Below are positions 1-10,949 of a stretch of 64,000 bases of DNA, piece after piece. Positions within the stretch are counted from its first letter, which is position 1. Every line of letters starts with the position of its first letter. The position numbers and the translations under genes were made by a program. Source of the stretch: Cryptomeria japonica (taxonomy: Eukaryota > Streptophyta > Pinopsida > Cupressales > Cupressaceae). The notes below the pieces were generated by a model. The model was not told the DNA's origin, did not search any database, and was given only the letters and a program-made list of their open reading frames with translations. The DNA lies in NCBI RefSeq assembly GCF_030272615.1, contig NC_081415.1, forward strand, positions 631,579,041-631,643,040, written 5' to 3'.

Positions 1-276
1 TCTCCGACACAGACATGAGCAGAAACAACACAGACGCACTTATGAAACACAGACGCTCATGTCTGAAACCTACAAAATAAAATTTGTTGGAAACACAGAC
101 GCGATTCTAGATTCTGCAGACGCTCCTGAAACTCAGAGACGCGATCTGAAAGTTCGCAGACGCAGAAAAACCTAAAATGTCGTCGAAAAATGTCCGATCT
201 GCAACTTCAAAAATGCAAAATCTGCAACAAAAAGGTTAAATGCAAAGGGACAAGAGTCCCACCGGGCGTGCCAAAA
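1..276 (-). mobile_element. Leader and primer-binding site of gypsy-type element A (partial)
   Basis: Read on the minus strand, the LTR ending at 277 is followed by TTTTGGCACGCCCGGTGGGA, a TGG-starting primer-binding site (plus 256-273). The next 250 bases are a leader with loosely repeated CpG-containing words (acagacgc, gcgattctag, cagacgctc). The same site with two differences lies in element C at 59426-59443. The element continues off the left edge, so its coding part is not visible. I could not name the primer tRNA. Confidence 0.7.
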
Positions 277-1041
277 TGTATATGGTGAAAATGGATAACA
301 ATAATAACAATATTGAAAGGCTAAATGAATCCAACCACAAAACCCTAACCTAACAATCAACAAAGATCCACCATAACATATGAAGATTACCTAAGACAAT
401 GCAAATCACATGAAATCACAAAGATTATACCATCACATGTCCAATAGGGTTTTGATCTCCATTCTTCCTATCTCCATTGATCTTGCTTGATATATTTGCT
501 CTCAGATTTTTATATGCACAAGAGCTCAACAAAGAACGGAATGTGGTTGCAAGTAGGATCCTAGTGTAGTCAATTGATCAAGTTGTTAGGGTTTGATAAT
601 GAAGGAGGCATCTCCTTAAATAGAAGACACAATATGAAATGTAGGGATAAGATTGAGAGGTGTAAAAAGAGAGGTTGGCTAGGATTAGAGGGTAGGTAAA
701 AGAAATAGTAAAATAATGAAAGGGGTAGGTAGTGTAGGAATTAAGAGATGAATGACATGTGTCATGTGTAGAAAAAGCTAATGAATTAATTAAATAAATA
801 AAGATTTATTTAATTAATAGAAGAAGTAAGATAATTAAATAAATAAAATATTTATTTAATTTAGGAAAGGGATAATTTAAATAAATAAATGTATTTATCT
901 AAATGAGAAATAAGGCTAGAAGAGGATAAATGAATTAATTAAATAAATAAGGATTTATTTAATTAATAGAAGAATTAGGCTTAGATAATTAAATAAATAA
1001 AATATTTATTTAATTAGAAATGACAATTTTATTTGTCTACA
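277..1041 (-). repeat. 5' LTR of gypsy-type element A
   Basis: On the minus strand this LTR starts TGTAGACAAATAAAATTG at 1041 and ends CATATACA at 277, giving 765 bp with TG...CA ends. It is rich in TTAATTAAATAAATAA blocks. An inverted relative lies at 60448-61205, with closely matching text around the segment that reads gatcaatggagatagga on that strand. The right end abuts copia 1 RT coding at 1042, so element A inserted into copia 1. The second target-site copy is outside the window. Confidence 0.8.
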
Positions 1042-1440
1042 CTAATCTTGCTTTGTTGCGAACTACAACACCATCTTCACTTAACTTGTTTCTGAACACC
1101 CATTTAGTACCTATAACATTCTTGTTTACCGGTCGGGGTAAAAGGGTCCAAGTGTTGTTTTTCTCAATTTGATCCAACTCCTCCATAGATTTCACCCAAT
1201 GATCATCAACAAATGCCTCCTTGGCACTTCTAGGTTCAAAGGTGGACATCATGCAAGAGTTCTCTCTTATTCTCTTTCTAGTCATTACACTGGCATCCCT
1301 ATCTCCAATTATCTGTTCAGGACTGTGATTCAGTCTCACATACCTAGGAATAACATGATCATTCTCTTTAGGTTCAACTTCTTCATTATCATCTTTTTTA
1401 GAATTTATTTATTTTGAATTTATTTGTTCTGAATTTATTT
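1042..1440 (-). pseudogene. Copia 1 reverse transcriptase, N-terminal fragment
   Basis: The minus-strand frame contains the copia RT entry region: WVKSMEELDQIEKNNTWTLL, then [17 protein letters not shown], then [10 protein letters not shown]. In family members this leads into the polymerase palm, but here the frame stops exactly where the LTR of element A begins. The catalytic YVDD region and RNase H are therefore missing. The stretch upstream to about 1440 is a Ser/Asn-rich linker after integrase. It is a truncated relic, not a gene. Confidence 0.88.
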
Positions 1441-1441
1441 G

Positions 1442-2215
1442 TTATGGTTGAACAAGTACATCGAGATTTACTTTACCAGTTTTTGATTTAACAGTTTCAG
1501 ATTCCAAAAGAAAAACACAAGGATCTTCATTCTTCTTCTTAGAACTGGTTCCATCTGAAACTTTAGGACATTCATCTACATCAACATCAGCACTCTCAAC
1601 AATTTTATGTGTCTGGTTGTTGAAGCATTTATAGGCCTCACTCTTGGTGGAATAGCCAAGAAATATGTCGTCATCACTCTTATCTTCAAACTTACTTATG
1701 TAATCACCTCTTTTAATAAAACATTTGCTTCCAAATATCTTAAAATAGCTAACATCAAGTGATCTCCCATACCAGTATTTATATGGGGTCTTGTCCTTAC
1801 CTCTTTTTACCAAAACTAAGTGAATTCACCACCTTGATCTGATATTTTATCTTTTTGCCACTCTCTTTCTCAACTAAGGCTTTGAATGCCTTGAATTTAC
1901 CAAAAGCTTCATTCTTATCCATTAAGAATGTGACCCACATCATCCTTGAACAATCATCAGTGAAGATCGTGAAATATCTGTCACCTCGAATGTTTCTTTC
2001 TATTATTGGTACACATAGATTTGTATGAACCAAATCTAACAAGTGTTCGGCTGAGAAGGACTTGCTCTTGAAAGTTGAAGAAGTCATCTTTCCTAGTTGA
2101 CATTCTTTACAAAGAGAATTAACCAATTTGTCTAGATGAGGCTGGCCTCTTACTGTCCTAGACTTGCTTACTTTAACAATATTGTCAAAATTTATATGAT
2201 AAAATCTCCTATGCC
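1442..2215 (-). pseudogene. Copia 1 integrase with internal deletion
   Basis: The minus strand encodes the end of the HHCC zinc domain (LCKECQLGK), then the catalytic-core start (LLDLVHTNLC, FTIFTDDCSRMMWVTFL). The text then reaches a GGEFT-like motif near 1820 and jumps directly to KRGKDKTPYKYWYGRSLDVS, the C-terminal side of the core. Intact relatives have roughly 75-90 residues between these points, including the PQQNG..ER motif with the catalytic Glu. That Glu is absent here, so the integrase is dead. The deletion also shifts the frame near 1800-1820. Confidence 0.85.
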
Positions 2216-2626
2216 AAAGCTAGCTATCATCTAATTTTGCAATCAAATAGTTGCTAACTTTAGGATTGAGATGAAATAGATTACCTTTGGTTTGTTTCTC
2301 AGTTGCAATCAATTCACCTTTGTTGTCAAATATTTTGCACATTCCATTTCTAAACTCCAATGGGTATCCTTTGTCATTAAGTTGTGCCACATTTAAAAGA
2401 TTGTGCTTTAGGCCTTCAACCCAATAGACATCGTCAGCACTTCTCTTCCCATTAAGAGAAATAAATCCCTTACCTTTAACCATATAGGGTGAGTCATTGC
2501 CAAATCTGACAACACCGCCATCAAATTCCTTCAGGGAAAGAAATTTGCTCCGATCATCGGTCATGTGATGTTAACAACCACTATCAATGATCCAATCATC
2601 GGAGTTGTCCATTCTAGATACTAGTG
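2216..2626 (-). pseudogene. Copia 1 aspartic protease and pre-integrase region
   Basis: The frame on the minus strand reads DDWIIDSGC, the copia aspartic-protease active site (DSG). A premature stop follows directly, where relatives have Ser before His-His-Met. It continues as MTDDRSKFLSLKEFDGGVVR, the protease body, and GLKHNLLNVAQLNDKGYPLE, the typical junction to the pre-integrase domain. Its 5' side is interrupted by the solo LTR ending at 2632. Without that LTR and one target copy the coding sense joins to the gag end. Confidence 0.87.
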
Positions 2627-2631
2627 CCTTC

Positions 2632-4066
2632 TGTAGACGTATAAAAATGACCATATTCTTAAATGAATATTTTATGTTCATTTCTCTATTTGATTAAATT
2701 CAATTTAATTAAATTACCCATATTCCTCTATTTAATTAAGTAAATTACTCAATTAAATTCACTATACCCATTTAATGAATAAATCATTTTATTCAATTAA
2801 ATCCCCCCCTATCCACTTTTAATTAAATTCAAATTTAATTAAATAGTTATCCTAAATTGAATAAATCTAATTTATTTAATTTCCCCAAATTACAACCAAA
2901 TTGAATTAAATTAACTTTATTTCAATTAAATCCTATTATCCCTCCATCCACTTGCACTTTCCTACATCTCCCACTTGCTTCCTAAACCTCTTCCTAAATT
3001 CTTCTAGACCCTTCTAATCACTTCTAATTAGCCTAACCCATCTTCTAAACTTTGTCACATTCCTAAGAAAGGGGAGGTCACTTCTCAAAACCTTAAAGTC
3101 TTTGATAACCATTAAAGGCTTCAAGTCTTCAACCACTTAATTTCCCAAAGTCTCCCAAACCATTAATGGTTAATTCAACCCTCTTACATGGTTAGAGACT
3201 TTTTGCCTAACTTAATCTTCATCCAACCCAAGGTCCTCATCAAGCCTTTAATGCTTTGACCATGATTATCTCTTAATCATTTGCACAAAGGTTTATCCTT
3301 GGATTAACTCTTAATCCATTGGGTAAGCCTAACTTAAGCTTAACCCTTATCTCTAGATAACCATAAGGTCTTCTCAGGCATTTAATGCCTCCAACCCCTT
3401 CTCTCAACCCAACCCTATGTTGACACTTGTCACCATTTCATTGATGCAAATTGCAAACATGGATCCCCAACTTTCAAACTCAACCCTTGATCAAACCTTT
3501 CAATCCTGACCATCCATTGCCCTATTTTTGCTATAAATAGAGCTCTCATTCCTCCATAATCAGAATCCAAGTTTGTAGTATCACACTTATGCTCAAATGC
3601 ATTCAAGCTTTCATATCTCATTTTATGCTCATCATTTTAGCCTCTCTTTTAACTAGGAATTAGTCTAAATATGCATGTTTAGAATACTTTCTTTATCATT
3701 TAGCTCAATCATAGACTAAATATATCATGTTAGGATAGTATTTATACTAACCTTGTCATCTTATAACTAGTTTATTGCATTTTAAAATCAAGCATAGCTT
3801 AGGATGCATTTCATTCTAAAATCTATCAAAGCATCCCTCGTTCTTGCATTTGCCATCCCTAAACCATTTTGCTCAGTGATTTGAGAGCAAAAATATTGGT
3901 TTGAGGGAAATCGTGAGATAAAGAACCATAAGACCCACCTTGGGAAGCTAAGTAATACTTCATTACTCCATAGCTTGCACCAAGAAGTCCTCTGTGTGTG
4001 TGTGGACAAGTATTTTGGAACATTTTTCACATATTGAGTTCTATCATCCCACTTTTCCCGCATACA
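2632..4066 (+). repeat. Solo LTR (1435 bp) inside copia 1, TSD CCTTC
   Basis: The unit starts TGTAGACGTATAAAAATG at 2632 and ends CCCGCATACA at 4066. Both sides carry the 5-bp duplication CCTTC (2627-2631 and 4067-4071). No internal coding region is present, so it is a solo LTR left by LTR-LTR recombination. The 5' end resembles elements A, B and C. It carries TTAATT-rich stretches and a CTATAAATAG TATA-like box near 3531-3540 that could be the LTR promoter. Open frames inside it are chance. Confidence 0.88.
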
Positions 4067-4071
4067 CCTTC

Positions 4072-5075
4072 TAATCTGATATTTCTTCCTTAATAGCTAC
4101 AAACACAATATATTCACTAGCATCATCATCAAATTCTTCATCAGTAATACCACTGTCAATAGCTACAAGACAATCTCTCTTGCCTTTACCCTTATACTTC
4201 TTAAATTTGTCTCTCTTGTATTCATTTTCACCATTAGGGCAATTATCTTCTATATGACCAATCTTGTTGCATGCAAAACATTTTAAAGGTAGTTTACCTC
4301 TATATTTACCAGTGCCTCTAGGGAGTCATTTTGCCAACAATGCTTCAAGTTCCACTAAGTTGTCTTCATCATCAGCATCTCTATTGGATATAGATTCATA
4401 GCTATGGCCGATATCTATACTTCTTCTCACAAATGAGTTAGAGACAGAAGCTTTGAATGCAGATTCTGATTTCTGTACACTACCATCATAGCCATTTAGT
4501 TCAAAAGCAGTAAGTTTTCCAATAATAGAGTCAAGAGTTACCTTTGTCTTGTCAATAGATTTTAGCTCTTGAATAGCTGCAACTCAGATAGCATACACCG
4601 GTAGCAAGCTTCTCAGTACCTTACTGATTACTGTGGCATCTTCCACTTTCCCTCCTGCACTCTTTATCTCACCAACTATCTCTTTAATCCTTTGGCCATA
4701 CTGCTAGATATTCTCACCTTCAGATATTCTCATGTCATCAAACTTTCCTCTTAAACTCTCCTCTTTGGCAATCTTAACATGTCCATCACCGTTATAAATC
4801 TCTTCAACTTTTTGCCACACTTCATGTCAAGTTTCAAGACCATGAACATCTACATATTCAACATCAGACAAAGAACTGATAATAGCCTCTAATGCTTGGT
4901 GATTTTCTTGCTTTTCTTTCTTCTGATCATCAGTCAGGATTCCATTAGGTGTAATATACTTAGTTCCTATATGATCCCAATACTGACTGCCAAGACTCTT
5001 AATGTAAATCTTTATTATGTTACTCCATATTCTATAGTTATCTTTGTTGAACTTCAAACCTTTTTTCTTCATCAT
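4072..5075 (-). pseudogene. Copia 1 gag (UBN2-type) with zinc knuckle
   Basis: The minus strand starts MMKKKGLKFNKDNYRIWSNI, the usual beginning of plant copia Gag, and runs through a UBN2-type region (HEVWQKVEEIYNGD, SLRGKFDDMRISEGENI, LRSLLPVYAI). A CCHC zinc knuckle, CFACNKIGHIEDNC, lies near 4230-4275. It ends in an acidic stretch leading toward protease. A few isolated in-frame stops (for example after VHGLET) make it a pseudogene. The start is the first Met after the primer site and matches the family start. Confidence 0.9.
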
Positions 5076-5132
5076 GATCTACAAGATATTTTCCTCAAGT
5101 TGTTAGGCTTTTAGATTAAGAGGACTTGAGAT

Positions 5133-5144
5133 GCTTTGATACCA
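5133..5144 (-). other. Primer-binding site of copia 1
   Basis: On the minus strand TGGTATCAAAGC lies two bases inside the end of the 5' LTR. It is one base different from TGGTATCAGAGC, the plant copia primer site complementary to initiator tRNA-Met. Confidence 0.85.
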
Positions 5145-5146
5145 AT

Positions 5147-6612
5147 TGATGGTATGATGAAAGAATAAGTATCTAGTAAAATATTGAGAGGAGGGGTGAA
5201 TCAATATATTGAAAAATTGATACAAAGTTCCCAAACTCAAATTCAATCACACAAAGTAAACATATCTTAGTTAAGATCAATATTCATAAGAATACTTGAC
5301 ATCAACCGGTTTAAATGTTATGACAACTTAACAGCAAACATCTTCAATCTTGTAAATATCAACAATGCTTAATCATAACTCAACATATTCATCTTTCAAT
5401 GCTTCTAGTTATCATGCCTTATCAAAAGTTAACCAAATCAACAAATAAGATCATAACCACACAAAAATTCACCACTTGACACAAATGTTTATACGTGGAA
5501 AACCCAAATAGGTAAAAACCACAGTGAGATGAGACTCACAAGGATAGCTATCTGAAATCTTTTGAAGTTTTCCCTTTTAGGAGCCAAGCCTATTAAAGCT
5601 TTACAATAAGTCATGTTAAGAACTAATTCTGGTTAGGAATCACCCAATTAGGGGATTTACAAATATGCCTTGATGAAAAGTATAATACCCTGTTAGGAGT
5701 AACCTCGCTGGAGGAATTAAGAATCCAAAATAATGGACCACCTTGTTAGAGGATTTAATGAGTAACAAATCTTGTTAGAGCTTACCCGGTTAAGGGATTT
5801 CACTTCTGCTGTAATTGTTAGAAAACAACATGTTTTCTTGATCTGTCTGAGTAGCACTACATTTTCTTGATCATATCCTTCTAAGATTCAATTTGCCTTC
5901 ACTCAAAGTACAAATCCATTCACTGGTTAGGCAACTACACACTCAATAGGTTTCTATCAATCTTGCCAACAACCTTTACAAACAACTTCATCGACCTTAA
6001 ATACAAATCAATTAGGTTGGTAACACAACAAAAACCTAATTCTCATCATCAAGATTACAAACAAGTTGGTACAATCTTGACCGTTAGAAATCATGACAAT
6101 CTCTTCACATTCCTCAATAAAATTCCAGTTGCTCCATGATCACCTCTTTTATCGAACTTTGTAACTCATCACGCGTTGTGCATTAGATGCAATCCACTTT
6201 GCTCCTTCCCTAGACAAAAACAAATGTGCCAAAACAATTTAAACTTATCCTCATACAATGATTACACATGTGTACATCATTACCGTTCATCAAATAATAA
6301 ACCAACAAACTTGATCGATTAGGATTTAAATAGAAAGGTTTAACCCTTTACACCGGTTTACCGGTTCAAATTACAAACTTTACATACCAATTTACAACAT
6401 CTTCCACAAATATTTTCTTACCGGTTACTAGCAAATATAAAAAACAATAATATCAACAATAACATGAAATACCATTACTAGTTCAATTGACATCAATGAC
6501 AACATATCATTAATGCAATCTCTATGCAAAATGCCAATAGGGGAAACCAGATAATACAAATAAAACCCAGGTGAATAAAATAATAGACTTAACCAAACTG
6601 GTTAAAACAACA
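5147..6612 (-). repeat. 5' LTR of copia 1 (about 1466 bp)
   Basis: The 3' end on the minus strand is CATCATACCATCA at 5147, next to the primer site. The 5' end is placed at TGTTGTTTTAACCAG (6612), because coding text of another sequence begins a few bases beyond. Words near the 5' end (TGTTGTCATTGATGTCAA) are shared with the copia 2 LTR, so the two elements are related. The 6612 boundary is inferred and may be off by a few bases. Confidence 0.7.
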
Positions 6613-6615
6613 AGT

Positions 6616-9600
6616 TTCACTAATGAATACCATGATATTTATGACCCTATTATTTATGGTAAAAAGTGAATCATAGAAATTAGATATGTATTGTCTAATA
6701 AGGCGAGAGATTTAGATAGGCAAAAATATACTATCTTTAACATAATATCAAATGCAAGTACAAATAAAATTGCATTGTGGTATGTTGGACTTCCCAGCAT
6801 GGTGTTACCTGAAGTATTCCCTTGCCCATAAATTATCATGGTCTGTGCACAAAATTATGATGAATATAGAAAAATAATTGTCAATAAAAATACTCAAGAT
6901 GAAATTTTGTCCAATATAACTAAGGAAGGATTTGCTCGTTTGTTGAACCTAGGATTTGAAGCACAAAACTCAAATGTCCACATTGACCTAGGAAAGCTGG
7001 CAGAGCAATATGATAGAATTGATGTAAATTATAAAGATTTATCAAAGGTCTAACAGTGCCTGGTGCTAGTTTGGATCGAAATCATAATCCTCCTTATGAT
7101 TATAATATTTTTGTGCCATGGGTTCAGGATACTATTTACTTGCTAACATTTTGCCTAGGATTGGAAAATGATAGGGAAGTGGGTGTCAGCCTTCTTGAAA
7201 TGATTTTTAATATCCATTGCGTAACAGAACCAGTAAGATATAATTTTGTTGAGCATGTTGTTTCATCCATGCAAAAACAATTACTAATGATTAAAATGGG
7301 TTCCTGTAAGACATTTAGGTTCACATCCTACTTGTGCTATCTTCTTCTATCAAAGTATCGGGCAATATTCGAGACCAAAAAACCTCACATTGAGGTCTAT
7401 AAGATTGATGAGAAGACTCAAAACTGAACAGAGTGTCCAATATATGAATGGACACCTAAGATAAGGATGAATGATAACAAAAAGAACTACAACCATTTTG
7501 TAGACTTATTTTTGGCATAGATGTATAATGAAATTACAAGGACTCCAAATCCTAGATTGCATGTGTCTTGTAGAGATTCCATTGAACTCAGAATTCAAAT
7601 ACAATTGGTTGTATGGTTCTTCATGGAAGATTACATCGTGTTAAGGTTTTACGAATCAATAGTAGAACCCTACAAACTTCCAATACATGTGACAGAGGGT
7701 TTTTGCATTGGAATATGTACAGTAGTTGGAGAGCATGGATGTACTCTTTCATGGTCAGCAAAAGAAGAGCATATTTCCTTCCTTGCCTTTCTCATGTGCA
7801 GGGTTCACATTTGACGGAAAAGCATTCGAAGTGGCACATGATTTTTTCACAATTTTTAGCTTTTGTGTTGAGGGTCACTGGCAGTATGATCCACTCAACG
7901 TCATTCAAATAAGGCTTAAGAAATATGGGAGCTCTAAAAGGTTATGTCAACATGAAAGCAAACCATTGCTAGAAAATCTTAGAAACATGGACTCCTGAAG
8001 TGAGGTAAAAAAGGAGATGGAGAAAATTGCCACTGACAATAAAATTTCAACAAAAGAATTGTCATCATAAATTATGACATTGCACACACAGAAAACAATA
8101 GAGTATGGCATCCAAAATCAAAATGAAAATAGGAGGCCCTACAATTTCTACCAAAAATTTGTTAATCCATCTAACAAAGATATTCCCAAAAAAATCCCGC
8201 ATGAATGTAAAGACAGACATTGGACTCAAACAAAAATAAATGATTTTTGGACTATGAGGAAGAATCTCGGTGAACAAAAGACCAATGCAGGCTTTGATGA
8301 AATCAATGAGGATATTGATTTTAGCAAATTGTGGAATAGGGAGCATCCATAGAAGGATATGACATAAGTGATGATGAAAATGAGTATGAGGTTGAGGTCA
8401 CTCCAACAACTACTACAGTCTCTACAAAATTGAGTGGATTTGATGCTTCCTTGAAAGAAAAATATAGAAAAGGGGCAATCATTGTGGAAAAAATGGGTTT
8501 TGAAGGTGGTGGTCTAGGCCCTATAGGAGAAGGCCCTTGGTTTCCATTTAAGGGACCACTTCCATCAAATTCAAAATCAAAACGTCCTAAGAAACCATTC
8601 ATTGGACTTGATTCATCATATTCATCATAGAAAGGTACTACTCATTACCCTGCGTCTCCATTTCAATTTGTTAGAGCTTCAAAACCACCTTGTGCAGACA
8701 CTCAGATTCAATCACAGCCACTACCACAACATGGTATTCCTATTGGTGGCGAATCAAGTGCCACTACCACTGGTAGGGAATCTTGGGATAGTATTTCTAT
8801 TAGTGTTCCATCAAGTGCCACTGTCACTAGTGGGGATGGCATGGGTACTAATACTACTTGTCCCGATCAAGTGCAACCACAAGATATCTCTGGTAAGAGG
8901 ACAATATTAGTAGCTAATATACATAATCCTAGTGATCAAGGCAATGTGAAGAAGCAAAAGGTTATGACAACTATGTTGAGTACAAAAATACCTTTAGAAC
9001 AAACTACACTTGCAAGTGAAGGTGGGACAGGATTAGGAATGGCTTTTGGTACTCCTCAAAATGAATTAGTTAGAACCACAGGCATAGGTGGAGCCTCATA
9101 TATCATTGCAAGTGCTATTTTACCTTTTAAACATTCAATTGCTTCAGCAAACCCATATTTTCATCACAATTATTTCTTTAATAAATTCGCACAAACAACA
9201 AATATGAATAAAGAAAAAAAAGAAGACATTGAAGAGGGGTGCCCTTACTGCAGCTTTAGAGGAACAACCTGCATCACACACGGTATTTCCCACATATGAC
9301 CCAAACAAAGATATGATGGAGTTCATGGTTGTTATGCCCCCAAATAATGATAAAAATCCACCACAGAGTCGGATAGATCCCTCTGGATTTCACGTTAGCA
9401 CCCTCCAAATGGGTTTTTCTAAAGTTCAAAATGTGGACAAAATTAGTGTGTCAAAAAAGACCAACAAGGTGATCTACACTTCACTACTAAAGATGGAGAG
9501 AGGGAAAAATAAGGTGGTGAAACAAATGAAAAATTTGTAGGCAAACCTAGCAAATGAAAAAGAAAAGAGGAAAGAAATAGATAACAAGTGCAATGAATTG

Positions 9601-10561
9601 TAGAAAAGGATGAAAAAAATTGGCCTCTACCTCAGCAATTATAGTGCAGGAACAGATGGAGGCAGAACTGAAGGAACTGGGGCAAAAAATGGATGAAAGC
9701 ATTAAAAAAATTGATGATGAAAGAGCCACTTCAGTAAAATTATTCAAAAGCCTAAATTTTGCTACTACCTTAAACAAAAAAATACAGAACCAATTGGCGC
9801 ATGAGATAAATAAATTAAAAAAAAAAAGCAAAACATTTGCAAGAGAAAGCAGAGGAAGAAAGAAAAAAATGTGCAAAAATGAAAGAAGAGTTGTAGAATG
9901 CAAATAATAAAATTAAAACTTCGAAAGACAGATTGGAGGACAATATGAAAAATATAGTGAAGTATATAAAAGAAAACATTTGGGGGCAAATAATGCAGAG
10001 GAGTGACAAGTTGTGTGAATGGTTGGAATTGAATGGGTAAGAGTATTTTTTTGGAAGCTCAAAGAGCACATTGAGAAGAACAGAAATGTTAATTCAAAAG
10101 AGAATATTGCAAAATAGATTTTGTAAGAAGTCTATAGTAACAGTGATAGCTATTTGGCATCCAAGGGAATTAAGAGCCGCATTGATACCTCAGTTAAGGC
10201 ATCATCTATCATTCAAAAATTCCAAAAAGTAAGGGAAGCACATGAAATTTTGGATAAAGGTGGGAAAAAGTTATTGAAGTTGCAACAAAGGACAACCAAT
10301 TTGTTAAATCTTGGTTTGCTGAAGAGTGTTAGCACATCAAATAAATTCATTGGAAAATAATTTTTCAAAAAAAGGATGGAGGATAAAATGAAGTCTGATT
10401 TAGACTTGCTTCCTAAGGACACAACTCCTCACATCTTTTTGGATTTCATCAAACCATTGACAACTTTGAATGTGGCATTGGGTGAAATAGTGGAGTCAAA
10501 TCACTCTTCCAAATATGGATTGTTGACGAAGTTGCACTTGACTTACTATACTTTGAAATAA
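6616..10561 (+). pseudogene. Long decayed reading frame with G-patch-like motif and coiled coil, family unknown
   Basis: Coding-like text runs for nearly 4 kb on the plus strand, broken by stops and frameshifts. The order is: FTNEYHDIYDPIIYG (from 6616); IALWYVGLPSMVLPEVFPCP; DEILSNITKEGFARLLNLGF; YDYNIFVPWVQDTIYLLTFC (7056-7427); FDGKAFEVAHDFFTIFSFCV (about 7810); and an Asn/Lys-rich stretch at 8074-8340. A G-patch-like motif, AIIVEKMGFEGGGLGPIGEG, follows at about 8470-8530, then a Ser/Thr/Pro/Gly-rich linker (8640-9200) and a Lys/Glu-rich coiled coil (9480-9960). Copia 1 truncates its left end. It could be an extra ORF of a gypsy element, an antisense ORF of element B, or a dead host gene. 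I do not recognise the protein. Confidence 0.5.
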
Positions 10562-10900
10562 ATTGGACTTCCATCAAACGGAGAGTAGAGCACCCTACAA
10601 AAACTGGCACAAAGATCTCATGAATCATAGTATGTATTGCATAGTTTTAAGGTTTTTCTCTTAATTTCAAGGTTTTCTGCTTTTGGCGTCACTTGAAATA
10701 ACTCTATTTTATGAATAGGAAAAATGCAACACTCACTATTACTAATCCAGCCTATGATGCACACCTTCAGCCTTGTAAATTTGTATTCTCAATTTCTCTT
10801 AGATTTTAACTTTTCTACCTTTCTCTATTTCTGATTTCTAGGTTTTGTGAACTACTATTCTCTATATATTTAATTTATCATGGCTTGAATTAAGTTTTAA
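10562..10900. other. Unassigned spacer
   Basis: This T-rich stretch between the decayed plus-strand frame and the minus-strand frame of element B shows no coding sense or repeat that I can identify. Confidence 0.5.
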
Positions 10901-10949
10901 GTTTGAACTCTTATTTTTTGAACAAGATGAGGAGATAGAATGATTTTGT

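Larger units (their letters stand above)
1042..6612 (-). mobile_element. Ty1/copia retrotransposon 1 (truncated, with nested insertion)
   Basis: From right to left the element shows a 5' LTR (5147-6612), a primer-binding site (5133-5144), gag, a solo-LTR insertion (2632-4066), protease, pre-integrase and integrase, and the N-terminal part of RT. Element A cuts it off at 1041. The order gag-PR-INT-RT is diagnostic of Ty1/copia. Scattered stops, frameshifts and a deletion inside integrase make it non-functional. Its right end abuts the decayed reading frame starting at 6616, into which it seems to have inserted. Confidence 0.9.

Noticed and set aside
256..273. Possible tRNA fragment
   Set aside because: The tRNA-like text is a primer-binding site next to an LTR; no cloverleaf is present.
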